47,489 bases of DNA from Rubrivivax sp. GTDB taxonomy: Bacteria; Pseudomonadota; Gammaproteobacteria; Burkholderiales; Burkholderiaceae_C. The notes beneath the pieces are model-generated. The model searched no databases, was not told where the DNA came from, and saw only the letters and a list, made by a program, of their open reading frames with translations. Both the position numbers and the translations under genes were made by a program. Location of the stretch: NCBI GenBank assembly GCA_021297985.1, contig JAJTGU010000171.1, forward strand, positions 1 to 47,489. The letters are read 5' to 3'. This document shows, one piece after another, positions 8,625 through 17,072 of the stretch (position 1 is its first letter; the number at the start of each line of letters is the position of its first letter).

Positions 8625-10192
8625 AGCCAGGGCAAGGCTGCGGCCGCCGAGTCGGCGGCCTCGTCGGCCAGGCCTGCGTCGACCGGCAGGACGACGGTGG
8701 CCTCGCAACCTGCACCGGGCTCGCTGCTCAGCAAGAGCCGCCCACCCATCAGCGCCAGCAGCGCCTGGGCGATCGGCAGGCCCATGCCACGGCGGGGCGT
8801 GTCCGAGCCACGGTCGGCCACCGCCACCGCCGCAAACGGGTCGCGCACGGCCGCCAGCTGCGCGGCCGCCATGCCCGGTCCGTTGTCGCGCACCCGCAGC
8901 ACAGCCGCCGGCACGCCCTGGCCGCCATCGGCCAGGGCCATGAGGTCGACCGTCACCCGGCCGCCGCGTCGGTTGTGACCCACGGCATTGCCCAGCAGCT
9001 GCAGCAACACCTGGCGCAGGCGCTCGGCATCGGCCTGGCAGCGCAACGGCTCTCCGGGCCGCAAGCGCAGCTCGACGCCGACGCGGTCGGCTGCGGGCTG
9101 CATCAGCGCCAACGCCTTGACGGCTTCGTCGCGCAGTTCCAGGGTCTGGGGCACCAGACCCAGCACGCCGGATTCGATGCGGCTCAGCTCGAGCACCGAG
9201 CCGATCAGGCTGACCAGGTGTTCGCCGGCCTTGCGGATGGCCGCCAGGCGCTGGCGCTGAACCGGTCCCGGGGGCTCGATGGCATCGATCTCCATCAGCT
9301 GCGCAAAGCCGAGCACGGCGTTCATCGGCGTTCGCAACTCGTGGCTCATGCGGCTGAGCAGCTCGCTCTGGGTGCGGCTGGCGGCGGCAAGCACGGCGGT
9401 GTCCTGGCGGGCACGCTGCAGCTCGCGGTGCACGCTCACGTCCTCGGCATAGCCTGACCACACCGTGCTGCCGTCCACAGCGCGCTCGGGGCTGGCGTGT
9501 GCGAGCAGCCAACGCCAACGGCCCTCAGGCCCCCGCACGCGGCACTCGCAGCGCCAGTCGCGCGGCGTGTCGGCCGAGGACAGCAGGGTCTGGATCAGAT
9601 GGGCCTGGTCGTCGGGCTCGAGGCGATCGAGCCAATCGTCCGGGCTGCGGAACCATCCGGCCAGCCGCCCGCTGATGCGTTCGACCCGGGTCTGGCCCTG
9701 CGCGTCGAGCCGGATCTGGAACATGAGGCCCGGCACCTGGCCGGCGAGCGTCACGAGCTGGTGTTCGGCTTCGCGGCCGCGCTGTTCGGCCTCGACCCGG
9801 GCGTGAACGTCGGTCTGCGTGCCGACCATGCGCAGCGGACGGCCCTGGGCGTCGCGCTCGACGATGCGTCCACGCTCCTGCATCCACCGCCAGCGGCCAC
9901 CCGCGTCATGCACACGGTAGGTGTATTCATAGACCGCAAGTTCGCCGCGGGCATGACGTTGGTAGAGATCTTCGCCGCGGCCGAAGTCGTCCGGGTGAAT
10001 GAGGCGATCCCAATCCGCCTGCGTCCAGCCACTCGCCGGCGGGGGGAGCCCCAGCATCTCAAGCGAGCCGCCGATCTCGACCAGCACATCGGACTCGATG
10101 TGCCACTCCCAGACCCAGGTCGCAGCCCCCGAGAGCGCCTCGTGCAGCAGCGCGAACTCGGCGCTGCGAAAGGGCGTTGCGGGCTCGGACAC
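8609..10192 (-). CDS. PAS-domain sensor histidine kinase
   Basis: A 527-residue kinase with no transmembrane segment, so probably cytosolic. Residues about 20-130 and 145-255 are two PAS/PAC-like domains (the first with HPDDF and the PAC-type YTYRVHDAGGRWRWM). A HisKA dimerisation domain carries the phosphorylatable His284 in SHELRTPMNAVLGFAQLM. The HATPase domain has an N box (LLGNAVGHN, Asn402), G1 DNGPGM (436-441) and G2 GMGLPI. The usual N-box NAxKxT/F form is changed to NAVGHN, which is tolerated in this family. No receiver domain and no adjacent regulator gene, so it is an orphan. It overlaps the pullulanase 3' end by 16 bp. Confidence 0.9.
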   Translation of the reverse strand: MSEPATPFRSAEFALLHEALSGAATWVWEWHIESDVLVEIGGSLEMLGLPPPASGWTQADWDRLIHPDDFGRGEDLYQRHARGELAVYEYTYRVHDAGGRWRWMQERGRIVERDAQGRPLRMVGTQTDVHARVEAEQRGREAEHQLVTLAGQVPGLMFQIRLDAQGQTRVERISGRLAGWFRSPDDWLDRLEPDDQAHLIQTLLSSADTPRDWRCECRVRGPEGRWRWLLAHASPERAVDGSTVWSGYAEDVSVHRELQRARQDTAVLAAASRTQSELLSRMSHELRTPMNAVLGFAQLMEIDAIEPPGPVQRQRLAAIRKAGEHLVSLIGSVLELSRIESGVLGLVPQTLELRDEAVKALALMQPAADRVGVELRLRPGEPLRCQADAERLRQVLLQLLGNAVGHNRRGGRVTVDLMALADGGQGVPAAVLRVRDNGPGMAAAQLAAVRDPFAAVAVADRGSDTPRRGMGLPIAQALLALMGGRLLLSSEPGAGCEATVVLPVDAGLADEAADSAAAALPWLQSIT

Positions 10193-10217
10193 CGGAATGA
10201 CGCAGCGATGCGGGCCG

Positions 10218-10433
10218 TCAGTGCGCGGCCGCGGCGCCGCCCTTCAGGCGGTAGACCGTGCCGCAGTACGGGCAGCGCCCTTCGCCGGTCGTGCCGACGT
10301 CGATGAACACCTTGGGGTGATGGCACCACAGCGGCATCTTCGGGTTCGGGCAGAAGGTCGAGCCGTGGCCGGCCAGGTCGGCCGCGCTCAGTTCGACCAC
10401 GGCCTTGGGTTCGACGGCGGCGACCTTGCTCAT
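10218..10433 (-). CDS. small zinc-finger (zf-CHCC type) protein
   Basis: A 71-residue protein whose ATG overlaps the ilvE stop (ATGA), so the two are translationally coupled. The C-terminal half has Cys28, Cys37 with His38/His39, and CPYC (Cys54, Cys57), the metal-binding pattern of the zf-CHCC family that also includes the NDUFS6-type complex I subunit. Linkage of such a protein to ilvE is, to my knowledge, common in Burkholderiales. No enzymatic role is evident. Confidence 0.85.
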   Translation of the reverse strand: MSKVAAVEPKAVVELSAADLAGHGSTFCPNPKMPLWCHHPKVFIDVGTTGEGRCPYCGTVYRLKGGAAAAH

Positions 10434-11353
10434 ACCAGGCTCAGCCACTCGGCGTACTTGGCGTTGCGGCCGTGCACGATGTCGAAGAACGCGGTCTGGA
10501 TCTTCTCGGTGAGCGGGCCGCGGCTGCCGCTGCCGAGCTCGATGCGGTCGAACTCGCGGATCGGCGTCACCTCGGCGGCGGTCCCCGTGAAGAAGGCCTC
10601 GTCGCAGATGTAGACCTCGTCGCGCGTGATGCGCTTTTCCACCACCTTCAGCCCCAGGTCGTTGCAGATGTGGAAGACAGTGTTGCGCGTGATGCCGTTC
10701 AGCGCACCGGCCGAAAGGTCGGGGGTGTAGACGACGCCGTTCTTGATCACGAACAGGTTCTCGCCGGCGCCTTCGCTGACGAAGCCCTGCGGGTCGAGCA
10801 GCATCGCCTCGTCGTAGCCCTCGTCGGTGGCCTCCATGTTGGCGAGGATGGAGTTGGTGTAGTTGCTCACCGCCTTGGCCTGCGTCATCGTGATGTTGAC
10901 GTGGTGGCGGGTGTAGCTGCTGGTCTTGACGCGGATGCCGCGCTTCAGGCCCTCCTCGCCCAGGTAGGCTCCCCAGGGCCAGGCCGCCACCATCAGGTGG
11001 ATCTTGTTGCCTTTGGGACTGACGCCGAGCTTGACGTCGCCGATCCAGGTCAGGGGCCTCAGGTAGCAGCTCTCGAGCTTGTTCTCGCGCACGACGGCGA
11101 GCTGCGCGTCCATCACCTCCTGCTGCGTGAAGGGCATCTTCATGCGCAGGATCTTGGCGCTGTTGAACAGCCGCTCGGTGTGCTCCTTGAGCCGGAAGAT
11201 CGCCGTGCCGCGGTCGGTCTTGTAGGCGCGCACCCCCTCGAAGGCGCCGCAACCGTAGTGCAGCGTGTGGGTCAGCACGTGGATCTTGGCGTCACGCCAA
11301 TCGACCATCAGGCCGTCCATCCAGATCTTGCCGTCGCGGTCGGACATCGACAT
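10430..11353 (-). CDS. ilvE: branched-chain amino acid aminotransferase
   Basis: A 307-residue class IV PLP aminotransferase catalysing the last reversible step of leucine, isoleucine and valine synthesis with glutamate and 2-oxo acids. Seen: FEGVRAY near residue 38, Lys160 (AKAVSNYTNS, the Schiff-base lysine region) and SEGAGENLF, ALNGITRNT and FFTGTAAEVTPI, which are signature segments. The ATG at 11353 has AGGAG 8 bp upstream; an upstream in-frame ATG at 11407 would add 18 residues of low-complexity sequence and is rejected. The gene is coupled to the zinc-finger gene downstream. Confidence 0.95.
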   Translation of the reverse strand: MSMSDRDGKIWMDGLMVDWRDAKIHVLTHTLHYGCGAFEGVRAYKTDRGTAIFRLKEHTERLFNSAKILRMKMPFTQQEVMDAQLAVVRENKLESCYLRPLTWIGDVKLGVSPKGNKIHLMVAAWPWGAYLGEEGLKRGIRVKTSSYTRHHVNITMTQAKAVSNYTNSILANMEATDEGYDEAMLLDPQGFVSEGAGENLFVIKNGVVYTPDLSAGALNGITRNTVFHICNDLGLKVVEKRITRDEVYICDEAFFTGTAAEVTPIREFDRIELGSGSRGPLTEKIQTAFFDIVHGRNAKYAEWLSLV

Positions 11354-11635
11354 CTCGTTCGCTCCTGGTGTCTTGGCCTCCGCATCCGGGCGCGGCGAGC
11401 CGTGCAAAACCGCAGGAGTTTATGCCGCAGCCGCGCTGTTGCCGCGCCGCGACTCGGCCCCTGCACGGCCCGGTGATTCGTCACGCCGACCGCGAAGAGC
11501 ACGCCCGCGACCCCGCGAGCACGGGGAGTCCGCGCGCCCCGCAGAACAGGCGGGACTCCTAGCATCTGCAACACATCGAAACGCATTGCAACGCCACGCC
11601 CCGGTCGCCTGGACCGAAGCGCCAGAAAGAACACC

Positions 11636-12214
11636 ATGAACCGCTCCCTGACCTCCTTGCCCGCCCTGGCTGCCGCCTCCCTGCTGGCGCTTGCCGTCGC
11701 GTCTCCGGCCCAGGCGGCACTGGGCGGTCACGCGGTCGTCTGCGGCGATTCGATCGACACGCCAGACAACGCCGGCTACATCGCCTGCCAGGGCCCGCTG
11801 GCCGGCAACATCTCCGCCCAGCAGAACAACGTCGTCAGCTTCGACGGTTACGGCAGCTTCATCTTCCAGGGCGCGAGCAACGACCTGAGCGGAGCGTTCG
11901 CCGGCAACCCCGGCTCGGTGACCTTCGGCGACCTGTCGCTCGGCACGGCACGCGCCGGGCTGTTCGTGATCGGCCTGAAGGGCGCCAACAGCTACAGCCT
12001 GTACCTGTTCGACGGCGGCCAGGCCGGCATCTCGTCGCTGATGTTCGACACCTTCGGCATCGTGCGCGGCAACGGCGTCGCCGGCCCGGAGCTGTCGCAC
12101 GCGGCCTTGTTCACGCCGCAGGCGGCGGTGCCCGAGCCCGGCACCTGGGCCCTGCTGGCGGCCGGCCTGGGCGCGGTGGGCTTCATGGCCCGCCGCCGTC
12201 GTCCACGCGGCTGA
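11636..12214 (+). CDS. PEP-CTERM sorting domain protein
   Basis: A 192-residue exported protein with a signal peptide ending in AQAA and a classic PEP-CTERM tail: VPEPGTWALL, a hydrophobic helix, and the basic end RRRRPRG. Such proteins are recognised by an exosortase (EpsH/XrtA type), linked to extracellular polysaccharide, and attached at or released from the cell surface. The middle domain (residues about 30-165) is Gly/Ser-rich beta-type sequence with no family I can name. No exosortase gene lies in the window. The 282 bp upstream, shared with divergent ilvE, show only a short GC hairpin (CCCCG/CGGGG). Confidence 0.85.
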   Translation: MNRSLTSLPALAAASLLALAVASPAQAALGGHAVVCGDSIDTPDNAGYIACQGPLAGNISAQQNNVVSFDGYGSFIFQGASNDLSGAFAGNPGSVTFGDLSLGTARAGLFVIGLKGANSYSLYLFDGGQAGISSLMFDTFGIVRGNGVAGPELSHAALFTPQAAVPEPGTWALLAAGLGAVGFMARRRRPRG

Positions 12215-12659
12215 CCTCGGAAGCCCGTTCCAGCCGATGCCGCATCAGGCGGCCAGCCCCGAACTCTGCAATCACACGGTCACCCGACTCGTCGGCCCAG
12301 GCCCAGGTCTCGGGCTCGTCGGCCAGACGCTGGCCCAGGCTCCTGGAGTGCAGCAGCAATTGCGGCAGCTTCATGCCGGGCTGCAGCCGGCTGGCGAACA
12401 TCACCGCGCTCGGCACCATGCCGACCGGGTTCTGGCCGGCAATGCGCAGCACCCGCAACGCGCGGCTGAACTGCATCAGCAGCCAGAACACGATGACCGT
12501 GATCGCCACGACCACGCCCTTCCAGCCCCAGCTGAGGTAGCCCGCCGCCACCGCGGCGACGGCCAGCCCCCAGCCCAGCACGGGCGCCAGCCGGGCCTGC
12601 AGGCTCGCGGAGAATGTCGGCGATGAACGAAGGTTTGTCTGGGGACGGGGTGCGGACAT
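12183..12659 (-). CDS. small membrane protein of unknown function
   Basis: A protein of up to 158 residues with two adjacent hydrophobic segments (residues about 28-62, VLGWGLAVAAVAAGYLSWG and VVVAITVIVFWLLMQF), then a basic soluble tail with SRALRVLRIAGQNPVGMV. I do not recognise the family beyond its general look of a conserved betaproteobacterial inner-membrane protein. The C-terminus overlaps the convergent PEP-CTERM gene by 32 bp, and the long start overlaps the divergent glycosyltransferase start by 37 bp. A shorter start (GTG near 12581, just before the first hydrophobic segment) would remove that overlap and may be the true one. Confidence 0.65.
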   Translation of the reverse strand: MSAPRPQTNLRSSPTFSASLQARLAPVLGWGLAVAAVAAGYLSWGWKGVVVAITVIVFWLLMQFSRALRVLRIAGQNPVGMVPSAVMFASRLQPGMKLPQLLLHSRSLGQRLADEPETWAWADESGDRVIAEFGAGRLMRHRLERASEVSRVDDGGGP

Positions 12660-13411
12660 GGGTGATCAACCTGGATCGCGCGCCGGACCGGCTGGCACGC
12701 ATCAGCGCCCGACTCGAGCACCTGGGCTTGCCGTGGACACGGCTACCCGCAGTGGACGCCCGAAACTTCAGCATCGAGCAGAAGGCCCTGCTCGACGCGT
12801 CCGGATTCGGCCGCCGCCACGGCATGACGCCGTTGCCGGGTGAGCTGGGATGCTACCTGTCGCACATCGAGGTGATGCGGGCCTTCCTCGCCAGCGAGGC
12901 GCGGCTGGCCGTGGTGCTCGAAGACGACGTGAAGCTGCACGACACGCTGCCGGCGGTGATCGCCGCGCTGGCGCAGCACGCCGGGCGCTGGGACGTGGTC
13001 AAGCTGTCCGGCGTGCACTTCGGCACGCCGATGCCCTACCTGGACCTCGTTGCCGGTCACCGGCTGGCCGTGATGCTGAGCAAGTGCACCGGCTCGTCGG
13101 CCTACATCATGAACCGCCGCGCCGCACAGGCCTACCTGGATCCGCGCCATGGCCTGCTGCCGATGCAACTGCCCTACGACCATGCCTTCGACCGCGGCTG
13201 GCACCACGGCCTGAAGATCCGCATGGTCACCCCCTGGCCCTGCGGCCACGACGACCAGGTCGCCTCGACCATCGGCACCCCCGCCAGTGGCCCGTCGCGC
13301 AAGTTCAAGGGCTTGAAGCGCCTGCCGACGCATCTTTGGCGGCTGGGCAACGAACTGCGGCGTTTGGGCTATGGCGTGAGCGAGCGGTTGCGGGAGACAC
13401 TCCGACGCTGA
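12623..13411 (+). CDS. glycosyltransferase family 25 (LPS biosynthesis-like)
   Basis: A 262-residue GT25-fold enzyme, the family that adds sugars (often galactose) to lipooligosaccharide core. Seen: the N-terminal WVINLDRAPDRL, GELGCYLSHIEVMR, the metal-binding VVLEDDV (EDD) motif, and GSSAYIMNRRAA, in the order usual for GT25. The ATG at 12623 has GGAG 10 bp upstream; an ATG at 12614 is too close to that site. It stands alone among non-LPS genes, so acceptor and sugar cannot be told. Confidence 0.85.
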   Translation: MNEGLSGDGVRTWVINLDRAPDRLARISARLEHLGLPWTRLPAVDARNFSIEQKALLDASGFGRRHGMTPLPGELGCYLSHIEVMRAFLASEARLAVVLEDDVKLHDTLPAVIAALAQHAGRWDVVKLSGVHFGTPMPYLDLVAGHRLAVMLSKCTGSSAYIMNRRAAQAYLDPRHGLLPMQLPYDHAFDRGWHHGLKIRMVTPWPCGHDDQVASTIGTPASGPSRKFKGLKRLPTHLWRLGNELRRLGYGVSERLRETLRR

Positions 13412-13444
13412 AGGCGCCATGGTCGGCGCTGCGGGGAGATCCGG

Positions 13445-14452
13445 ATGCCGTTGTTCAAGTGCGCGCAACGCCATTGCCAGCTGACCTTGCGCTTTGGCGA
13501 GCCGGCCGTCTGCCCGCTCTTCGGGCATCCACTCGTGGCCTTCGAGCCGCCGGACGGGAAGCTCGTCGTCAACTTCCACACCGGCTGCGTCGCGCAGCGG
13601 CAGCAGCGGGAGTTCGATTCCGCAAGCTTCCGCCTCGAGCGCTTCATGCCGGCGACGCAGCGCGGCCTGTTCGACCTCGCGATGACCGGGGCCGGGGGGC
13701 CGGTGGTCGTGACGGTCAAGGTGCTGGCCCGCTTCACGATGCCGCCCAAACGCGACTGGGGACCGATGAACGCGGCGTATTCCCAGCTGACGGCCTGGAC
13801 CGGGACCGAGCAACGCAGCTGGATGCAGGAACAGCAGCAGTCGCTCGACACGGTCTGGAACGCCAGTCATCACGTCTTGCTGCTGACCCACCCCGGAGGA
13901 TGGACACGACGGTTCTCGCCCGTGATGCGGATCGAGTTCGTCGAGGACAAGTCCGAGGCCCACATCGTGGCCGACATCGAGAAGGCGCCGCCGATCGACC
14001 CCAACATGTTCAACTGCGGCGGCTCGCGGCTGGATCTGGCGCAGATCATCACCGGCAACCCGCAGGCGGTCAGCACGGCGGCCATGAGCTCGCAATCGGG
14101 TCGACCGGTGGCGATGGAGTCGTCGATGCTCGGGCACCAGATCGAGGGTGTGACGATCCAGTACAACATCGTCGCCCACGAGTACGGCCACATGATCGGC
14201 CTGCCCGACGAATACAACAGCGGCGGCGCGATCGGCGGCAAGGACATCAAGGCCGACGCCTACGCCATCCACTGCCAGGCCACCGACAAGCTGGCCCTGA
14301 AGGCCGGTCAGGTCTGGCACTGGAACGAAAGGACCGACAGCCTGATGTCCACCGGCAACGTCGTCCACGCCCGGCATCTGATCACGGTGTGGGAGGCGGT
14401 GACCTACGCGACCGAAAGGCTGACGAAGCCGGCCATGTGGTCGATCATCTGA
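13445..14452 (+). CDS. predicted metzincin zinc metallopeptidase
   Basis: A 335-residue protein with no signal peptide. Residues 245-255 read HEYGHMIGLPD, which fits the HExxHxxGxxD zinc site (His245, His249, Asp255; Glu246 as base), followed by EY. Met301 in DSLMSTGN, about 45 residues later, is in the right place for a metzincin Met-turn. The N-terminus has three Cys and one His (C6, C11, C23, H27) that could form a second zinc-binding knuckle. HExGHxxGLxDEY resembles M64- and M6-type peptidases, but the rest of the protein is unlike any I can name. It begins 33 bp after the glycosyltransferase stop, possibly co-transcribed. Function unknown; a cytoplasmic protease or a toxin-like effector exported by a non-Sec route are both possible. 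Confidence 0.7.
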   Translation: MPLFKCAQRHCQLTLRFGEPAVCPLFGHPLVAFEPPDGKLVVNFHTGCVAQRQQREFDSASFRLERFMPATQRGLFDLAMTGAGGPVVVTVKVLARFTMPPKRDWGPMNAAYSQLTAWTGTEQRSWMQEQQQSLDTVWNASHHVLLLTHPGGWTRRFSPVMRIEFVEDKSEAHIVADIEKAPPIDPNMFNCGGSRLDLAQIITGNPQAVSTAAMSSQSGRPVAMESSMLGHQIEGVTIQYNIVAHEYGHMIGLPDEYNSGGAIGGKDIKADAYAIHCQATDKLALKAGQVWHWNERTDSLMSTGNVVHARHLITVWEAVTYATERLTKPAMWSII

Positions 14453-14468
14453 CCGCGCCCCAACCGAC

Positions 14469-15278
14469 TCAGCCGGCCTGTCGCCGCCCCACTCGGCCGG
14501 TGAGCAGCGCATCGGCCCAGTCCGGCCGGCCCTGGCTCTCGGCGCGGGCGGCGGCGGCTCGCCAGCCGTAGGCCGTCAGCCGCTGCTGGACCTGCCAGCC
14601 GAAGTGAGCGGTGTGTTCGAGCAGCGCCCAACGCGCGTGCGGGCTGCCGTTTTCGACCACGTGGTCGTGCGGCTGGTCGTGGTCGTAGGCCTGCAGGCCG
14701 ACGCTGCCCGGGTTGACAAAGAGCACGCCGTCCAGCGCCAGCACCCGCGGCAGGTGGCTGTGGCCGCACAGCACCAGCGTCGTGTCGACCGGCACCGCAT
14801 CGCCGATGCGCGACATCAGCTCGTGCGGCAACGCGGCGCGGATGCCGGGCACGGCGCCGCCGGTCACGGTTTCGAGCAGCGGCTCGTGGTCCACGAGCGG
14901 CGTGCCGTGGGTCAGCAGCACCTGGCCGCCGCGACCGTCGCCAAAGCGTTGGCCGGCAGGCAGCGCGTGCAGCCAGCCCTGTTGTGCCGGGGTCGTCGCC
15001 CGGGCGGCCAGGACGTCTGAATCGGTGGAGTCTTCGGCCAGGCTTCGGCCCGTTGCGGCGAGCATCTGGCGCTCGTGGTTGCCGGCGATCGTCACCCACG
15101 GTCTGCCGGCCGGCCGCGGCTGCATCAGCAGCTCGGCGGTTTCGGCCGGCCACAGCGGGCCGGACAGGATGTCGCCGAGGTTGACGACGACGTCCACTCG
15201 CTCGCGCCCGATCTCGGCGAGCACGGCCTCCAGCGCCGGCAGGTTGCCGTGGATGTCCGACAACGCGGCGATCCGCAT
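14469..15278 (-). CDS. metallophosphoesterase (YfcE/calcineurin-like)
   Basis: A 269-residue calcineurin-fold phosphoesterase. Five metal-binding motifs are visible: SDIHGNLPAL (residues 7-16), NLGDILSGP, AGNHERQ, LTHGTP and CGHSHLPR. NPGSVGLQ follows, as in YfcE-type phosphodiesterases. GGAG lies 8 bp before the ATG. It is the last gene of a radA-ykvA-phosphoesterase run on this strand (19 bp from the previous gene). The substrate is undetermined; a small phosphodiester or nucleotide is usual for this group. Confidence 0.88.
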   Translation of the reverse strand: MRIAALSDIHGNLPALEAVLAEIGRERVDVVVNLGDILSGPLWPAETAELLMQPRPAGRPWVTIAGNHERQMLAATGRSLAEDSTDSDVLAARATTPAQQGWLHALPAGQRFGDGRGGQVLLTHGTPLVDHEPLLETVTGGAVPGIRAALPHELMSRIGDAVPVDTTLVLCGHSHLPRVLALDGVLFVNPGSVGLQAYDHDQPHDHVVENGSPHARWALLEHTAHFGWQVQQRLTAYGWRAAAARAESQGRPDWADALLTGRVGRRQAG

Positions 15279-15297
15279 CCAGCGAGCTCCGCTGCCG

Positions 15298-15579
15298 TCA
15301 GGCGCTCAGGTGCTGGCGCATGCGGAACTGCGCGACCAGGGTGGCGGGCAGCCGCTTGACGATGAAGGCCAGCGCCATCGGCACCAGCACCAGGTCGTCG
15401 ATGACGCCGATCACCGGCAGCGCCTCGGGCAACAGGTCGATCGGCGAAAGGAGGTACAGCAGCACAAACGCCACTGCGGGCTTGAACCACCGCGGCGCCA
15501 GCGGATGGCCCCACGCAAACCACAGCAGCTTGATGTCGCCGCGGATCAGCGTCCAGAGAACGGTCAGGCGCTTGAGCAT
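15298..15579 (-). CDS. YkvA/DUF1232 family membrane protein
   Basis: A 93-residue protein with the DUF1232 core: HPLAPRWFKPAVAFVLLYLLSPIDLLPE, then PVIGVIDDLVLVPMAL. These hydrophobic segments suggest membrane association. Start chosen at 15579 because GGAAGGA precedes it; longer in-frame starts lie within radA. The biochemical role of the family is not known. It sits 31 bp after radA. Confidence 0.88.
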   Translation of the reverse strand: MLKRLTVLWTLIRGDIKLLWFAWGHPLAPRWFKPAVAFVLLYLLSPIDLLPEALPVIGVIDDLVLVPMALAFIVKRLPATLVAQFRMRQHLSA

Positions 15580-15610
15580 CGCAAGTCCTTCCAAAGAGTC
15601 GGCGGGCACA

Positions 15611-16984
15611 TCAGCCCAGACCACGCACGATATCGATCGCCTGCTCGATGCGCTCGACGGCGTGGATCTCCAGACCCTCGATGGGCTTTTTGGGCGCATT
15701 GGCCTTGGGCACGACGGCCACCGCAAAGCCGAGCTTGGCGGCCTCCTTCAGCCTTTCCTGGCCGCGCGGTGCGGGCCGCACCTCGCCGGCCAGCCCGACC
15801 TCGCCAAAGGCGATGAAGCCGCGCGGCAGGGCCCGCCCGCGCAGGCTGGACTGGATCGCCAGCAGCACCGCCAGGTCGGCCGCCGGCTCGGCGATCTTGA
15901 CGCCGCCGACGGCATTGACGAACACGTCCTGGTCCAGGCTGTTGACCCCGGCATGGCGGTGCAGCACCGCCAGCAGCATGGCCAGCCGGTCACGGTCCAG
16001 CCCCACCGAAAGCCGGCGCGGGCTGGGCCCGCCGCTGTCGACCAGGGCCTGGATCTCGACCAGCAGCGGCCGCGTGCCTTCGAGCGTCACCAGCACGCAG
16101 CTGCCCGGCACCGGCTGGCCATGGGTGGACAGGAAGATCGCGCTCGGGTTGCTGACGCCCTTGAGGCCCCGCTCGGTCATCGCGAAGACGCCGATCTCGT
16201 TGACGGCGCCGAAGCGGTTCTTGATCGCCCGCACGAGGCGAAAGCTCGAATGCGTGTCGCCCTCGAAGTACAGCACGGTGTCGACCATGTGCTCCAGCAC
16301 CCGTGGCCCGGCCAGCGCGCCTTCCTTGGTGACGTGGCCGACCAGGACCAGCGCAACGCCGCGCGTCTTGGCCACCCGCACCAGCTGCGCCGCGCACTCG
16401 CGCACCTGCGCCACAGACCCCGGGGCCGAGGTGAGCTGGTCGGAGTAGACGGTCTGGATCGAGTCGATGACGCACACCGCGGGCTCTTCGGTGGCCAGCG
16501 TGGCGACGATGCGCTCGAGCTGGATCTCGGCCAGCACCCGCACCGCGCGGCCGGATAGGCCGAGCCGGCGGGCGCGCAGCGCGACCTGGGCGCCGCTTTC
16601 TTCGCCGGTGACGTACAGCACCTTGCGTCCGGCCAGCGACAGCGCGTCCAGCGCTTGCAGCAGCAGCGTGCTCTTGCCGATGCCCGGGTCGCCGCCGATC
16701 AGCACCACGGCGCCTTCGACGATGCCGCCGCCCAGCACCCGATCCAGCTCATCCTGCCCGGTCGGCGTGCGCTCGAACTCCGCCGCCTCGATCTCCGACA
16801 GCGTGGCCACCGGCTGGCTGCCCGCCAGGGCCTGGAAGCGATTGGCCTTGTTCGCCCCGGCTGGCGCCTCGGCGATGCCCTCGTCGAGCGTGTTCCAGGC
16901 CTTGCAGTGCGGGCACTGGCCCAGCCACTTCGGGCTCGTGCCGCCGCACTCGCGGCAGGTGTAGATCGTCTTCGGGGCCGCCAT
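15611..16984 (-). CDS. radA: DNA repair protein RadA
   Basis: A 457-residue RecA-like ATPase that acts with RecA in branch migration during recombinational repair. Seen in order: a four-Cys zinc finger (Cys10, Cys13, Cys24, Cys27), Walker A GGDPGIGKST near residue 100, a Walker B region (PAVCVIDSIQTV), the RadA-specific KNRFG motif, and a C-terminal Lon-protease-like domain (GGVKIAEPAADLAV...). The length is normal. The start at 16984 gives the standard N-terminus MAAPKTIYTC. It is first in the radA-ykvA-phosphoesterase run. Confidence 0.96.
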   Translation of the reverse strand: MAAPKTIYTCRECGGTSPKWLGQCPHCKAWNTLDEGIAEAPAGANKANRFQALAGSQPVATLSEIEAAEFERTPTGQDELDRVLGGGIVEGAVVLIGGDPGIGKSTLLLQALDALSLAGRKVLYVTGEESGAQVALRARRLGLSGRAVRVLAEIQLERIVATLATEEPAVCVIDSIQTVYSDQLTSAPGSVAQVRECAAQLVRVAKTRGVALVLVGHVTKEGALAGPRVLEHMVDTVLYFEGDTHSSFRLVRAIKNRFGAVNEIGVFAMTERGLKGVSNPSAIFLSTHGQPVPGSCVLVTLEGTRPLLVEIQALVDSGGPSPRRLSVGLDRDRLAMLLAVLHRHAGVNSLDQDVFVNAVGGVKIAEPAADLAVLLAIQSSLRGRALPRGFIAFGEVGLAGEVRPAPRGQERLKEAAKLGFAVAVVPKANAPKKPIEGLEIHAVERIEQAIDIVRGLG

Positions 16985-17015
16985 GGCGGCGGATTGTCGG
17001 CCTGCCGAAGCGAAA

Positions 17016-17053
17016 CGGCCCGCCGACCCCCTGGACAGAGGGCCGGCGGGCCG
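17016..17053 (-). terminator. hairpin terminator for the S1 protease gene
   Basis: A perfect 10-bp GC stem (CGGCCCGCCG at 17016-17025, CGGCGGGCCG at 17044-17053) with an 18-nt loop begins 20 bp beyond the protease stop. On the minus strand it is followed by only three Ts, so it is a weak intrinsic terminator that also separates the protease from radA. Confidence 0.6.
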
Positions 17054-17072
17054 AAGGTCGCTCAGTCGGCGA

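Noticed and set aside
5706-9518. A minus-strand open frame of 1270 codons across the pullulanase gene
   Set aside because: It is antisense to pulA and the kinase, with Arg/His/Gly-rich composition typical of a GC-rich shadow, and no domain; pulA is complete with catalytic residues.
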